Positions 53,678-63,420 are shown, counted from the first letter of the stretch. The stretch is 64,000 nucleotides of DNA from [Pasteurella] aerogenes (GCA_900637275.1 LR134362.1:1674001-1738000); one strand, 5' to 3'. Program-made: numbers and translations. The notes: generated from the letters alone by a model not told the origin.

Positions 53678-54991
53678 TTAGAGGAATAATTGAGCAAAGA
53701 GTAAGCCGAAGGCTAAACTAAATGCCATACTTAATAAACCCGGTAACATAAAACTGTGGTTGAAAATATATTTCCCGATACGGGTTGTGCCGGTGGTGTC
53801 AAAGTCGATAGACGCAATGATTGGACCATAGTTCGGCACGAAGAAATAACCGTTCACCGCAACAAATACCCCGATTAAGATTTCCGGCGGAATGCCCAAA
53901 CCAATACCCAATGGGAATAAAGTTGCAACGGTTGCCCCTTGGCTGTTAACTAATACAGAAAGTAAGAACAATGCAAAGGCGAACGTCCAAGGTGCAGTTT
54001 CAACCAACACTTTGACGCTTTCTTTAATTTCAGGCATATGGGCTTGCATTAAGCTGTCACCCAACCAAGCGATACCGAAAATAGCGATAACCGCACGCAT
54101 ACCGGCGTGGAACACGGAACCTTGGGTAATCGCATTTCCATTTGGTTTACAAGCTAAAATAATTAACGCACCGACACCTAACATCACGATTTCAATGGTA
54201 TGAGCCATCCCCATCGCTTTACCGTCGAATACTGGACGTAATGATGGGAATGCCCCCATGATAACCACTAATAATGCACCAAATAAGAATAATCCCACGG
54301 ATATTTTCGCGCTTTTGCTAATTTCAACATTGTTATCAGTGGTAGTAACAGAATTGGCTTTCACATATTCTGGATCTTGTAATAAACGTTGATAATGTGG
54401 GTCATCTTTTAATTCTTTACCCATTTTATTCACGAAAACACAAGCTAACGCAATCCCTAAGATAGTTGAAGGCATAGTTACCATAAGGACATCGCCCAAA
54501 TGAATACCTTGCGGTTCAAGGAAGTTAACCACTGCCACAACTGCCGCCGCAATCGGGCTGGCAACGATAGCAAATTGTGAAGCAATAACCGCCATAGAAA
54601 GTGGACGCTCTGGACGAATACCATTGTGGCGACTTACTTCAGCAATTACCGGCAAAACAGAATAAGCTACGTGACCGGTACCTGCAAGCACAGTAAACAA
54701 CCAAGTAACTGCCGGCGCCATAAAAGTAATATATTTTGGATTTTTACGCAAAATATTGGTTGCGATTTTGATCATATAATCTAAACCGCCCGCCGCTTGC
54801 ATTGCCGCTGCCGCAGAAACCACCGCCATGATCATGAACATTACATCGATTGGCAAACCCGCTGGTTGAATACCAAAGCCAAAAGCTAATATTGCAAGGC
54901 CCAATCCCCCCATAACGCCTAAGCCAATACCACCGATTCGAGCACCCACGAGGATACAAACTAAAACGATAGCAAATTGAACAAAAAACAT
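53678..54991 (-). CDS. dcuB: Anaerobic C4-dicarboxylate transporter, DcuB type
   Basis: The 437-residue inner-membrane protein has 10 or more hydrophobic segments and the Dcu signatures NPKYITFMAP, TGHVAYSVLPVIAEV, RPERPLS, SQFAIVASPIAAAVVAVV and, near the C-terminus, DTTGTTRIGKYIFNHSFMLPG. The TGHVxY and RPERP variants match DcuB better than DcuA. It exchanges fumarate for succinate during fumarate respiration. The 219 bases upstream (54992-55210) hold no gene and should contain its promoter. AAGGGGTTAAAC precedes the ATG. Confidence 0.92.
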   Translation of the reverse strand: MFFVQFAIVLVCILVGARIGGIGLGVMGGLGLAILAFGFGIQPAGLPIDVMFMIMAVVSAAAAMQAAGGLDYMIKIATNILRKNPKYITFMAPAVTWLFTVLAGTGHVAYSVLPVIAEVSRHNGIRPERPLSMAVIASQFAIVASPIAAAVVAVVNFLEPQGIHLGDVLMVTMPSTILGIALACVFVNKMGKELKDDPHYQRLLQDPEYVKANSVTTTDNNVEISKSAKISVGLFLFGALLVVIMGAFPSLRPVFDGKAMGMAHTIEIVMLGVGALIILACKPNGNAITQGSVFHAGMRAVIAIFGIAWLGDSLMQAHMPEIKESVKVLVETAPWTFAFALFLLSVLVNSQGATVATLFPLGIGLGIPPEILIGVFVAVNGYFFVPNYGPIIASIDFDTTGTTRIGKYIFNHSFMLPGLLSMAFSLAFGLLFAQLFL

Positions 54992-55231
54992 TGTTTAACC
55001 CCTTTGATAATTTATAACAATAAATCCCCTAAAAATGTATAGAGATCTCCGATTAACAGAAGGCTTTTCTCTCCCATCTGTAAATTCGCTGCAAATATAG
55101 CAATAAATGAACAGGTTATCCATAATATAGATCAATAATTTGTGATAGTTTCTTTTGAAAGATGCGTAAAGTGCGGTTATACTTAACGCCTTATTTTATG
55201 TTTAACCTAAATGTTTTTATTGAGAAATCAT

Positions 55232-55678
55232 ATGCAAGAATTTATTCCTATGGCAACCGCGTTTGCCAAAAATCATACGCTGATGGTAGTAGCTTGGTTT
55301 GCGGTCTTTTTTACAGTGCTTTACACCTTTATCAAATCAGCGACCAGCAAAGTGACAACCGTGGAAAATGCGGAAGCAACTCGTCTCATGAATAACGAAG
55401 ATGCGATTGTCATTGATTTGCGTACGCTGGATGAATTTGAACGCGGACATATTATTAATAGTGTCAACGTGTTGCCTTCCGAAATTAAAAGCCAGAATTT
55501 GGGTAAAATCGAACATCATAAAGCAACCCCAGTGATTGTGGCCTGTGCTAGCGGTTTATCTGCCGGCGCTTCTGCAGAATTATTGGCAAAACAAGGGTTT
55601 AGCCGAGTATATATGTTAAAAGAAGGAATTGCCGGCTGGCGTTCTGCAAATTTACCTTTAGTCAAAAAACACAAATAA
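55232..55678 (+). CDS. YibN-type membrane-anchored rhodanese-like protein
   Basis: The 148-residue protein has one N-terminal membrane helix (about residues 15-35) and a rhodanese domain with the catalytic-loop cysteine in VIVACASGLSAG near residue 108. I chose the ATG at 55232 because YibN homologues start MQE and it follows TGAGAAATC; an in-frame ATG lies 21 bases upstream. The gene precedes secB by 10 bp, the same neighbour order as yibN-secB in E. coli, which suggests a role near protein export or membrane biogenesis. Confidence 0.88.
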   Translation: MQEFIPMATAFAKNHTLMVVAWFAVFFTVLYTFIKSATSKVTTVENAEATRLMNNEDAIVIDLRTLDEFERGHIINSVNVLPSEIKSQNLGKIEHHKATPVIVACASGLSAGASAELLAKQGFSRVYMLKEGIAGWRSANLPLVKKHK

Positions 55679-55688
55679 GGATTGAAAA

Positions 55689-56195
55689 ATGTCTGAACAA
55701 AATCAAGATGTTGCAAAAAATGAAGCGCAAGAGAACCAAGCGGTATTACAAATTCAACGTATTTATGTAAAAGACGTTTCATTTGAAGCGCCTAATTTGC
55801 CACACATTTTCCAACAAGAATGGAAACCGAAATTAAGTTTTGATTTAAGCACTGAAGCCAAACAAATTGGCGAAGATTTATATGAAGTGTGCTTAAACGT
55901 CTCCGCAGAGACTACGCTTGAAGACAGCGGTGATGTGGCGTTTATTTGTGAAATCAAACAAGCGGGCGTGTTTACCATTAGCGGATTAGAAGATATGCAA
56001 ATGGCGCATTGTTTAACCTCACAATGCCCAAATATTCTTTTCCCTTATGCCCGTGAACTGGTTTCCAGTTTAGTCAACCGTGGTACTTTCCCGGCATTAA
56101 ACATTTCTCCGGTAAACTTTGACGCGTTATTTATGGATTATTTAGAACGTCAACAAGCGGAATCTGCACAGGAAGAAAACAAAGACGTACATTAA
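55689..56195 (+). CDS. secB: Protein-export chaperone SecB
   Basis: The 168-residue acidic chaperone has the SecB core: LQIQRIYVKDVSFEAPNLPH near residue 22, IFQQEWKPKLSFDL, and the PNILFPYARELVSSLVNRGTF segment near residue 115. It holds preproteins unfolded and hands them to SecA. AAGGATTG precedes the ATG. It lies in the yibN-secB-gpsA-cysE order known in gammaproteobacteria. Confidence 0.97.
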   Translation: MSEQNQDVAKNEAQENQAVLQIQRIYVKDVSFEAPNLPHIFQQEWKPKLSFDLSTEAKQIGEDLYEVCLNVSAETTLEDSGDVAFICEIKQAGVFTISGLEDMQMAHCLTSQCPNILFPYARELVSSLVNRGTFPALNISPVNFDALFMDYLERQQAESAQEENKDVH

Positions 56196-56201
56196 TCAAC
56201 G

Positions 56202-56219
56202 AGGGCGCAATAGCGCCCT
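56202..56219 (+). terminator. Hairpin after secB
   Basis: AGGGCGC pairs with GCGCCCT around AATA. The downstream T tract is weak (ACTTTGTC), so termination is probably partial and gpsA may be partly co-transcribed. Confidence 0.5.
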
Positions 56220-56264
56220 ACTTTGTCATTATTTCTTGTCTAATTTCGCCATTTGGGAGCATAA

Positions 56265-57281
56265 ATGATGAATTCGACAATTTCAACTACACCTATTACG
56301 GTCATCGGCGCCGGCTCATACGGAACCGCTCTCGCTATTTCTTTTTCTCGCAACGGATATCCCACCTATCTTTGGGGACACAATCCCGACCATATGCAAC
56401 GCTTAGCAACCGAGCGCAAAAATCAGGTATTTTTACCAGACATTCCCTTTCCCGAAGCGTTACAAATTGAAACCGATCTCGCCACTGCTATCCAACGTTC
56501 TCGCGATTTATTGATCGTGGTTCCCAGCCATGTTTTCGGTGAAATTATTGCCCAAATTAAACCGCACTTACGCCCGGATAGTCGGATCGCATGGGCAACC
56601 AAAGGGTTAGAGCGAGATAGCGGACGCTTGTTGCAAGAAGTCGTAGAAGAACAACTAGGTAAATCCTATCCGCTAGCAGTATTATCCGGTCCTACCTTTG
56701 CCAAAGAATTGGCAATGGGAATGCCAACCGCCATTGCGCTGGCAGCAAATAATGAACAATTTGCGCTTGAATTCCAAGCTAGAATTCATTGCAGCAAACA
56801 TTTTCGCGTGTATATTAATCATGATATGGTGGGCGTACAATTAGGCGGCGCGATTAAAAATGTGATTGCTATCAGTGCCGGAATGTCTGATGGCATGGGA
56901 TTTGGCGCCAACGCTAGAACCGCTTTGATTACGCGCGGTATCGCTGAAATCAGTCGTTTGGGGGTATCATTAGGAGCGGATCCGAAAACTTTCATGGGAA
57001 TGTCAGGATTGGGTGACTTAGTACTAACCTGTACCGATAATCAATCCCGTAACCGCCGTTTTGGATTAATGTTGGGGCAAGGCATTGATGCACAAATTGC
57101 CATGCATGAAATCGGACAGGTAGTGGAAGGTTTTTATAATACGAAAGAAACCCACCTGTTGGCAAAACGACAAGGTGTGGAAATGCCAATCAGTGAACAG
57201 GTTTATCAAGTGTTATTTTGTGGTAAAAAAGCACAAGATGTCGCCATGACGTTACTAGGACGTGAACGAAAAGGAGAATAA
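56265..57281 (+). CDS. gpsA: Glycerol-3-phosphate dehydrogenase (NAD(P)+)
   Basis: The 338-residue enzyme makes sn-glycerol 3-phosphate for phospholipids. The Rossmann motif GAGSYGTALA lies near residue 16, the catalytic Lys in GAIKNVIAISAGM near residue 202, and GLGDLVLTC near residue 245. GGGAGC precedes the ATG pair. It is followed after 3 bp by cysE, so the two are coupled. Confidence 0.96.
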   Translation: MMNSTISTTPITVIGAGSYGTALAISFSRNGYPTYLWGHNPDHMQRLATERKNQVFLPDIPFPEALQIETDLATAIQRSRDLLIVVPSHVFGEIIAQIKPHLRPDSRIAWATKGLERDSGRLLQEVVEEQLGKSYPLAVLSGPTFAKELAMGMPTAIALAANNEQFALEFQARIHCSKHFRVYINHDMVGVQLGGAIKNVIAISAGMSDGMGFGANARTALITRGIAEISRLGVSLGADPKTFMGMSGLGDLVLTCTDNQSRNRRFGLMLGQGIDAQIAMHEIGQVVEGFYNTKETHLLAKRQGVEMPISEQVYQVLFCGKKAQDVAMTLLGRERKGE

Positions 57282-57284
57282 CGT

Positions 57285-58082
57285 ATGTCAATTGAAGTAT
57301 GGGGATTAATCCGCCAAGAAGCCAAAGAATTAGCCGAATGTGAGCCAATGCTCGCCAGTTTTTTTCATTCCACGATCTTAAAACATCATAATCTCGGTAG
57401 CGCATTAAGTTATATTTTAGCCAACAAATTGGCAAATCCCATCATGCCAGCAATCGCCTTGCGAGAAATTATCGAAGAAGCGTACCATACCCAGCCGAGT
57501 ATTATCGAAAGCGGCGCCATGGATATTCGCGCAGTGCGTCAACGCGACCCAGCGGTAGAATATTGGTCAACACCATTGCTTTATTTAAAAGGTTTTCATG
57601 CCTTACAAAGTTACCGTATCACCCATTTTTTATGGCAACAAAAACGTAAATCTCTCGCCTTATATTTACAAAATCAAATTTCCGTTGCCTTTGATGTCGA
57701 TATTCATCCTGCGGCACGCATTGGCTACGGTATTATGTTTGACCATGCGACCGGTATTGTGGTCGGAGAAACTTCAATCATCGAAAATGATGTTTCCATT
57801 TTGCAAGGCGTGACTCTCGGTGGTACCGGAAAAGAAAGCGGTGATCGCCATCCAAAAGTACGCGAAGGTGTGATGATCGGTGCCGGAGCGAAAATACTTG
57901 GCAATATTGAAATCGGTCGCTATGCCAAAATTGGTGCTAACTCCGTTGTATTGCAACCGGTTCCGGAATATACCACTGTCGCCGGTGTACCATCGAAAAT
58001 CGTTGGCAGAGATAAAGAGGCCAAACCGGCATTTGAAATGAATCAATATTTTATTGATGATGCAATTAATTTAAATATTTAA
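57285..58082 (+). CDS. cysE: Serine acetyltransferase
   Basis: The 265-residue protein has an N-terminal helical domain (ALREIIEEAY, DIRAVRQRDPA) and a C-terminal left-handed beta-helix of hexapeptide repeats (HPAARIGYGIMFDHATGIVVGE, GVTLGGTGKESGDRHPK). It makes O-acetylserine for cysteine synthesis and is normally inhibited by cysteine through its C-terminal tail. GGAGAATAAC precedes the ATG. The stop TAA overlaps a possible ATG of the aroE-like gene. Confidence 0.95.
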   Translation: MSIEVWGLIRQEAKELAECEPMLASFFHSTILKHHNLGSALSYILANKLANPIMPAIALREIIEEAYHTQPSIIESGAMDIRAVRQRDPAVEYWSTPLLYLKGFHALQSYRITHFLWQQKRKSLALYLQNQISVAFDVDIHPAARIGYGIMFDHATGIVVGETSIIENDVSILQGVTLGGTGKESGDRHPKVREGVMIGAGAKILGNIEIGRYAKIGANSVVLQPVPEYTTVAGVPSKIVGRDKEAKPAFEMNQYFIDDAINLNI

Positions 58083-58093
58083 TGGAAAACTAC

Positions 58094-58906
58094 ATGATTA
58101 ATAAAGACACACAACTTTGTATGTCCTTAGCGGGCAGACCGGGCAATTTTGGTACGCGTTTTCACAACTATTTATACCAAAAACTCGGCTTAAATTTTAT
58201 TTATAAAGCCTTTACCACCCAAGATATTGAACACGCTGTCAAAGGCGTGCGTGCCTTAGGCATTCGTGGTTGCGCGGTATCCATGCCATTCAAAGAAAGT
58301 TGTATGCCTTTTTTAGATGAAATCGCGCCGTCAGCACAAGCTATCCAATCAGTCAATACCATCGTAAATGACGACGGACAGTTAAAAGCCTATAACACCG
58401 ATTATATTGCCATTGCCAAACTGATTGAAAAATATCAACTTAATCCGCAATCACGAGTTATTGTACATGGCAGCGGCGGCATGGCTAAAGCGGTGGTAGC
58501 AGCGTTTAAAAATGCGGGTTTCTTACAATTAAGTATCTTTGCCCGTAATTGCGAAACTGGACAACATCTCGCAGATTTATACGGTTATCGCTATATTGCC
58601 TCCCTTGACAATCAAGTCGCCGAAATTATTATCAATGTCACGCCGATTGGTATGCAAGGCGGAAAAGAAGCCTTGGATCTCGCGTTTCCGCAACCCTTGA
58701 TTCTTGCAGCCGAAACGGTCTTTGACGTTGTTGCTTTGCCGGCAGAAACGCCGTTGATTAATTTTGCCAAAGCGCAAGGTAAACAAACGATTTCTGGCGC
58801 GGAAGTCATTGTCTTACAGGCGGTGGAGCAATTTGAACTTTACACCCGCCAACGCCCAAGCGATGCGCTGATTGCCGAAGCTGCCGCATTTGCGCGTAGA
58901 AGTTAG
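58094..58906 (+). CDS. Shikimate 5-dehydrogenase-like protein (HI0607 type)
   Basis: The 270-residue protein has the shikimate dehydrogenase fold: MSLAGRPGNFGTRFHNYLY at the N-terminus, the substrate-site Lys in VSMPFKESCM near residue 64, NTDYIAI near residue 102 and the nucleotide-binding GSGGMAKAVVAAFKN. It matches the shikimate dehydrogenase-like subgroup (SDH-L, Haemophilus HI0607), which is weakly active on shikimate and distinct from the main AroE. The ATG at 58094 is chosen by similarity and GGAAAAC upstream; an ATG at 58082 overlaps the cysE stop. Confidence 0.85.
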   Translation: MINKDTQLCMSLAGRPGNFGTRFHNYLYQKLGLNFIYKAFTTQDIEHAVKGVRALGIRGCAVSMPFKESCMPFLDEIAPSAQAIQSVNTIVNDDGQLKAYNTDYIAIAKLIEKYQLNPQSRVIVHGSGGMAKAVVAAFKNAGFLQLSIFARNCETGQHLADLYGYRYIASLDNQVAEIIINVTPIGMQGGKEALDLAFPQPLILAAETVFDVVALPAETPLINFAKAQGKQTISGAEVIVLQAVEQFELYTRQRPSDALIAEAAAFARRS

Positions 58907-58931
58907 TAGATATTAACCAAGGCAGCAAGAT

Positions 58932-59792
58932 ATGCAAAAATATTTTGGTGAATTGATTTTAGTGGTCGTCACCCTCCTCGCCGCTATCGGTTGGTTTTTC
59001 TCCAAATATGCCATTGAAGAAATGCCGCCGATTGGCTTTATTGGCTTGCGTTTTCTTGCCGCCTCATTGTTATTTCTGCCTTTTGCTTACCCGAAACTGA
59101 AAAAAATTCCACCGCACTTAGCCTATTCTGCCGCCGGTGTCGGGTTAATTTTTACCCTCAATCTCGCTTTTTGGGTCAGCGCCATCACCTACAGTAACGA
59201 ATTTGGCGCCGGTGCGTTCGTGATAAGCCTGTCGATGTTAATTGCCCCGCTATTGGCATGGCTATTTTTCAAGCAAAAACCCAACACAACCTTTTGGTTT
59301 TCTTTCCCAATTGCCCTTAGCGGACTTTATTTCCTCTCTGCCACCAGCCATAGCACTTCCTTTTCTCTTGGCACAATATTTTTCTTATGCTCGGCGTTTA
59401 CTGCGGCATTCTATTTTGTCCTCAACAACAAATATGCCAAACAAATCGCTCCACTTCCACTTACCACCATTCAATTAGGCATTGTGGGAATCCTTTGCTC
59501 CACCTATTCGCTCATGATGGAAAACTGGCCGGACAGTATTTCTGCGACTACTCTTGCGTGGTTTAGTGCAAGCGTGGTGATCGCCACCAGTTTGCGTTTT
59601 TTCCTACAAACTCTGGGACAAAAACATTGCCACATTACCAGTGCAGCAATTATCATGACCCTTGAGCCGGTTTGGACATTATGCTTAAGTGTTTGGATTT
59701 TAAATGAAGTATTAACCTGGCAAAAAGCCTTGGGTTGCAGCCTCATTCTTACCGCGCTTTTTGTTTATCGCTTAAAATTTCTCAAAAAATAA
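58932..59792 (+). CDS. EamA/DMT-family transporter
   Basis: The 286-residue protein has about 10 membrane helices in two EamA repeats (first: GWFFSKYAIEEMPPIGFIG; second: from about residue 145). EamA proteins export amino acids or other metabolites; the substrate here is unknown. It follows the aroE-like gene after 25 bp on the same strand and ends at an uptake-signal terminator. It may be part of the gpsA-cysE-aroE-like unit. Confidence 0.85.
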   Translation: MQKYFGELILVVVTLLAAIGWFFSKYAIEEMPPIGFIGLRFLAASLLFLPFAYPKLKKIPPHLAYSAAGVGLIFTLNLAFWVSAITYSNEFGAGAFVISLSMLIAPLLAWLFFKQKPNTTFWFSFPIALSGLYFLSATSHSTSFSLGTIFFLCSAFTAAFYFVLNNKYAKQIAPLPLTTIQLGIVGILCSTYSLMMENWPDSISATTLAWFSASVVIATSLRFFLQTLGQKHCHITSAAIIMTLEPVWTLCLSVWILNEVLTWQKALGCSLILTALFVYRLKFLKK

Positions 59793-59812
59793 CCGCACTT
59801 TTGAGTGCGGTT
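59791..59812. terminator. Tight inverted uptake signal terminator between the EamA gene and selB
   Basis: AACCGCACT pairs with AGTGCGGTT around TTTG, between two convergent genes. It overlaps the EamA gene stop codon. Confidence 0.8.
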
Positions 59813-59829
59813 ATAAAATAATAACGTGG

Positions 59830-61689
59830 CTACAAATCAAACACATCGCCATCGCGCAGAATATGCACATTGCCCTTGCGCCGCAAAAAGCCGCAACGAT
59901 CGTAATATTCCAGCAATTGCACGGTCACTTTACGTCCCCAATTGAGCTGATCGCGCAATTGATTTGCCGAAATTTCCCCATTTTCCGCGATATATTGCTT
60001 AATCAAACGAGCATAAGCATAAATATTTTCCGTTAAGAAAAAGCGATCTTTTACCACTGGTGTCAAGTAGCCCAATTTTCCCGCTTTATACAAAAAATTA
60101 CGCATAGCGGTTTCTTCTTGTTCAAGGCAATTTGCCACATCGCGCACCCATAAAGCTTGCCCGTGTTGCTGTTCAAACTCATCCACCACACGTTGCCACA
60201 ACGCCTGTTCTTCCTCATTAAATTGAATTTTATGGCTTGGCAAATGTAACCAGCCACGGGTTTGCTGCAAACGTTGTTCTTGCAGTAATTCATCAATAAA
60301 ATGGTAGATTAATTTTTCCGGTTGTGTCAACGCGGCAATTCGATATAAACGCGCTTTACTCAACCCAAGTTGATCGCTATGTTGTTGATGATATTCAGAA
60401 AGTGCGGTCAAAATATTCTCTGTTTGTTGTTGCTGATAATCGGCATTGAATGCCCAATCTTGGTATAAAATCCCTTGATTTTCGGCGACCAATGCCCGCA
60501 ATTGTGCTTCGCTTAATTGCTCAATCCAACAAAGTTTTTCCACTGATTCCGCGCGCGCTTGCAAATAATATTTTATCCGTTGTGCCGCCTTATTTGCTTG
60601 CAATAAATGTTGTAAAAAATTCAACCGCACTTCGGTACGTTTATGACGTTTCGGCGAATACACTTCCACCACGCCTGCGCCGGCAATCAGACTTTTTGCA
60701 TCGCCGCTACGCAAAATCAACTTATCACCATACGCCAAAAACAAGGGTTTATCCAATACCAACTCTGCCAAGGCAGAAGATTGTGCCGGCAATTGTTTGG
60801 TAGTAAGCAAGGTTAATTTTCCCGTGGTACGCGCTGCCGCATGATAAATGTGTACCGGCTGACTTTCATTCAACGCCACCTCACTTTCCACCCAAACGGT
60901 CAAGCGATCGGTTGGCTCAAATGGCGGATGAGAAAACAGCCAATCGCCCCGCTCAATTAAAGTGCGGTCTAAATCCGCATTAATATTTAACGCTAAACGT
61001 TGTCCAGCAACGCCTACAGTCTCGCCTTGATTTTGTGCATGAATATTTTTCACCCGCACTTTTTGCCCGTTGGATAAATAAAGCTCATCATCTTGCGACA
61101 CCTTGCCGGAAAAAGCAGTACCGGTTACCACCGTTCCCGCGCCTTTCACACTAAACACTCGATCGATAGCATAGCGGAACGGGCGATGCGGCTCGGCTAA
61201 GTTGGGTAATTGAGCAAGATAATCGCGCAACTCGGCAATCCCTTGTTGCGTTGTTGCTGACGTGATAAAAACTGGCGATTGCGTTAAAAATGGGTATTTT
61301 TGCTGAATTTGTGCCACAAGTTGCTGGATTTTGTCGGCATCTGCGCGATCAGCTTTGGTGATCACCAACATAATTTGTTCAATATGCAACAAACGCAAAA
61401 TTGCCAAATGTTCTTCCGTTTGTGGCTGCACACCCTCATCCGCCGCCACAATCAACATGGCGTAATGAATACCGCCCAATCCCGCCAGCATATTGGACAA
61501 AAAACGCTCATGCCCCGGTACATCAATAAAACCCAAAATTTTATCTTGTAAAGGCAAATAAGCATAACCTAAATCAATGGTCATGCCGCGCTTTTTCTCC
61601 TCCGGCAAATGTGCAGTATGCTTGCCGGTTAAGGCTTGCAACAACGCGCTTTTGCCATGATCCACGTGTCCTGAAGTGACAATAATCAT
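59830..61689 (-). CDS. selB: Selenocysteine-specific elongation factor
   Basis: The 619-residue protein delivers Sec-tRNA to UGA codons on mRNAs that carry a SECIS hairpin. The GTPase begins at once (GHVDHGKS, residues 7-14; DVPGHERFLSNM; TKADRAD). EF-Tu-like domains follow, then a C-terminal winged-helix array that binds SECIS RNA. The start at 61689 was chosen because the G1 motif follows directly. The ATG overlaps the selA stop (ATGA) and GGAGG lies upstream. An in-frame ATG further upstream lies inside selA. Size matches E. coli SelB (614). Confidence 0.95.
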   Translation of the reverse strand: MIIVTSGHVDHGKSALLQALTGKHTAHLPEEKKRGMTIDLGYAYLPLQDKILGFIDVPGHERFLSNMLAGLGGIHYAMLIVAADEGVQPQTEEHLAILRLLHIEQIMLVITKADRADADKIQQLVAQIQQKYPFLTQSPVFITSATTQQGIAELRDYLAQLPNLAEPHRPFRYAIDRVFSVKGAGTVVTGTAFSGKVSQDDELYLSNGQKVRVKNIHAQNQGETVGVAGQRLALNINADLDRTLIERGDWLFSHPPFEPTDRLTVWVESEVALNESQPVHIYHAAARTTGKLTLLTTKQLPAQSSALAELVLDKPLFLAYGDKLILRSGDAKSLIAGAGVVEVYSPKRHKRTEVRLNFLQHLLQANKAAQRIKYYLQARAESVEKLCWIEQLSEAQLRALVAENQGILYQDWAFNADYQQQQTENILTALSEYHQQHSDQLGLSKARLYRIAALTQPEKLIYHFIDELLQEQRLQQTRGWLHLPSHKIQFNEEEQALWQRVVDEFEQQHGQALWVRDVANCLEQEETAMRNFLYKAGKLGYLTPVVKDRFFLTENIYAYARLIKQYIAENGEISANQLRDQLNWGRKVTVQLLEYYDRCGFLRRKGNVHILRDGDVFDL

Positions 61690-63071
61690 AATGCCTCCAA
61701 TGTCGTTTGCAGCGCACCAAAATCCGCCACGCTTCTTAAATCTAACCAAATTCGCTGTTGCTCAACCCGCCCGATAATCGGCTGTGGCAAGGTTTTGAAA
61801 CGCGTCAAAAGTGCGGTCAAATTTCCTGATGTTTTCGCTTGCAAAGTCACAGCCACCGATGGAATTTCGGCTAATGGTTGCGATCCGCTGCCAATTTGTG
61901 CCGAACTGGTTTCGATCTGAATGAAGTAATCTTCCGCTAATATTTTCTCTAATTGCGCTTTCAATTGTTCTGCTTGCTGGGTTAATTGCGCCAGCGGACG
62001 CGTAAGCAAATTCAATGTTGTCAATTGTTGGCTCAATTTTTCTGGCTGCAAATACAAACGTAACGTCGCCTCCAAACCGGCTAAAATTACCTTATCGCAA
62101 CGTAACACGCGCTTTAACGGATGCGCTTGCAATTGAGTAATCCATTCTTTTTTACCCACAATAATCCCCGCTTGCACACCGCCAAGCAGTTTATCACCTG
62201 AAAATGAAATAAGATCCACGCCTTGCTGCCACTTTTCTTGCACTGTCGGTTCGCTCGGCAATCCATATTGTGCCAAATCCACTAAAGCGCCACTGCCAAG
62301 ATCGGTAATCACAGGCAAATTAAATTCTTTCCCCAATGTCACCAACTCTTGCTCACTTACCGAACCGGTAAAGCCGCAAATTTGATAATTACTGCTGTGA
62401 ACTTTCATCAAAAACGCGGTATTTTCATTGATTGCGTGACGATAATCGCTTAAATGAGTACGATTGGTAGTACCCACTTCAACTAAATGGCAACCAGCTT
62501 GCTGCATAATATCCGGAATCCGAAACGCCCCACCGATTTCAATCAACTCGCCCCGCGAAATAATCACTTCCTTGCCCTTAGCAAAGGTCGCTAGCATCAA
62601 CAACACTGCTGCCGCATTATTGTTTACTACACAAGCTGCTTCCGCGCCGGTCAACTCTTGCAACAATTCGCTAATATAATTATCTCGATGTCCGCGTTTG
62701 CCTTCGTTTAAGTCATATTCCAATGCTACATTTTGCCGCATGGCGTTCAACCCCGCTTGCTGTGCGGCATTCGACCATAAGGCACGTCCCAAGTTGGTGT
62801 GCAACACTGTTCCAGTTAAATTGTGTACAGATTGAATTTTTACTTGTTGTTGGAGAGAAAGGTGATGTTGAATCTCACTGATGGTCAATCCGAAATCCGT
62901 CCAAAAGTGCGGTAATTTATTTTGTTGTTTTATCTGCGCTCTTGCTTGCTGCAACAATTGGCGAATCACCTTCACCACAGCACTATGCCCAAACTCCGCC
63001 ACAAAATTTTCCCCCTCCGGCGTTTTGAGTAATTTATCAACGGAAGGAAGTTGCTGAAAAAGTGCGGTCAT
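61686..63071 (-). CDS. selA: Selenocysteine synthase (L-seryl-tRNA(Sec) selenium transferase)
   Basis: The 461-residue PLP enzyme converts Ser-tRNA-Sec to Sec-tRNA-Sec with selenophosphate. The PLP lysine is Lys294 in SGDKLLGG, with TGTVLHTNLGRA near residue 87 and DLGSGALVDL near residue 258. It is the first gene of selAB and overlaps selB by ATGA. Its ATG is part of a perfect uptake signal (ATGACCGCACTTTTT), so the N-terminal residues M-T-A-L-F are set by the uptake motif. The promoter must lie in the 131-bp gap before tRNA-Sec. Confidence 0.96.
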   Translation of the reverse strand: MTALFQQLPSVDKLLKTPEGENFVAEFGHSAVVKVIRQLLQQARAQIKQQNKLPHFWTDFGLTISEIQHHLSLQQQVKIQSVHNLTGTVLHTNLGRALWSNAAQQAGLNAMRQNVALEYDLNEGKRGHRDNYISELLQELTGAEAACVVNNNAAAVLLMLATFAKGKEVIISRGELIEIGGAFRIPDIMQQAGCHLVEVGTTNRTHLSDYRHAINENTAFLMKVHSSNYQICGFTGSVSEQELVTLGKEFNLPVITDLGSGALVDLAQYGLPSEPTVQEKWQQGVDLISFSGDKLLGGVQAGIIVGKKEWITQLQAHPLKRVLRCDKVILAGLEATLRLYLQPEKLSQQLTTLNLLTRPLAQLTQQAEQLKAQLEKILAEDYFIQIETSSAQIGSGSQPLAEIPSVAVTLQAKTSGNLTALLTRFKTLPQPIIGRVEQQRIWLDLRSVADFGALQTTLEAL

Positions 63072-63157
63072 TTTTTGCCTCGTTTTCGTTTAAATTTATC
63101 AGTTAAGTATCAAATAATACTCGTTTTTTCTTTTTTCTACCAAATATTTTAAACTAC

Positions 63158-63186
63158 TTGAACAATCTTGCAATTTACGTTAAAGT
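63158..63186 (+). promoter_or_regulatory. Candidate promoter of tRNA-Sec
   Basis: A -35 hexamer TTGAAC (63158-63163), a 17-base spacer and a -10 hexamer TAAAGT (63181-63186) place the start a few bases before the tRNA 5' end. Confidence 0.5.
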
Positions 63187-63202
63187 TTACCTTAATTTTT
63201 AC

Positions 63203-63297
63203 GGAAGATCGTCGTTTCCGGTGAAGCGGCAGGACTTCAAATCCTGTTAAGGTTGCCAGCAATCTTGGGTGGGTTCAACTCCCATGATCTTCCGCCA
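63203..63297 (+). tRNA. selC: tRNA-Sec(UCA)
   Basis: The 95-base gene has an 8-bp acceptor stem (GGAAGATC with GATCTTCC), a long D stem, the anticodon loop CTTCAAA with anticodon TCA (63237-63239), a long variable arm and an encoded CCA end. Together with selA and selB it makes a compact locus for Sec insertion; selD is not in the window. The gene is also the attachment site of the element that begins just after it. The tRNA itself is intact. Confidence 0.97.
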
Positions 63298-63420
63298 AGT
63301 AACAACTCCCAACGTAAACACACGTCAATAAAATCAATCCAAACCCCTTGTAAATACTGGCTTTAGTAAATTATACTATATTCTAACGTAAACAGAAATC
63401 AACCATCTGAAACAGTAAAA

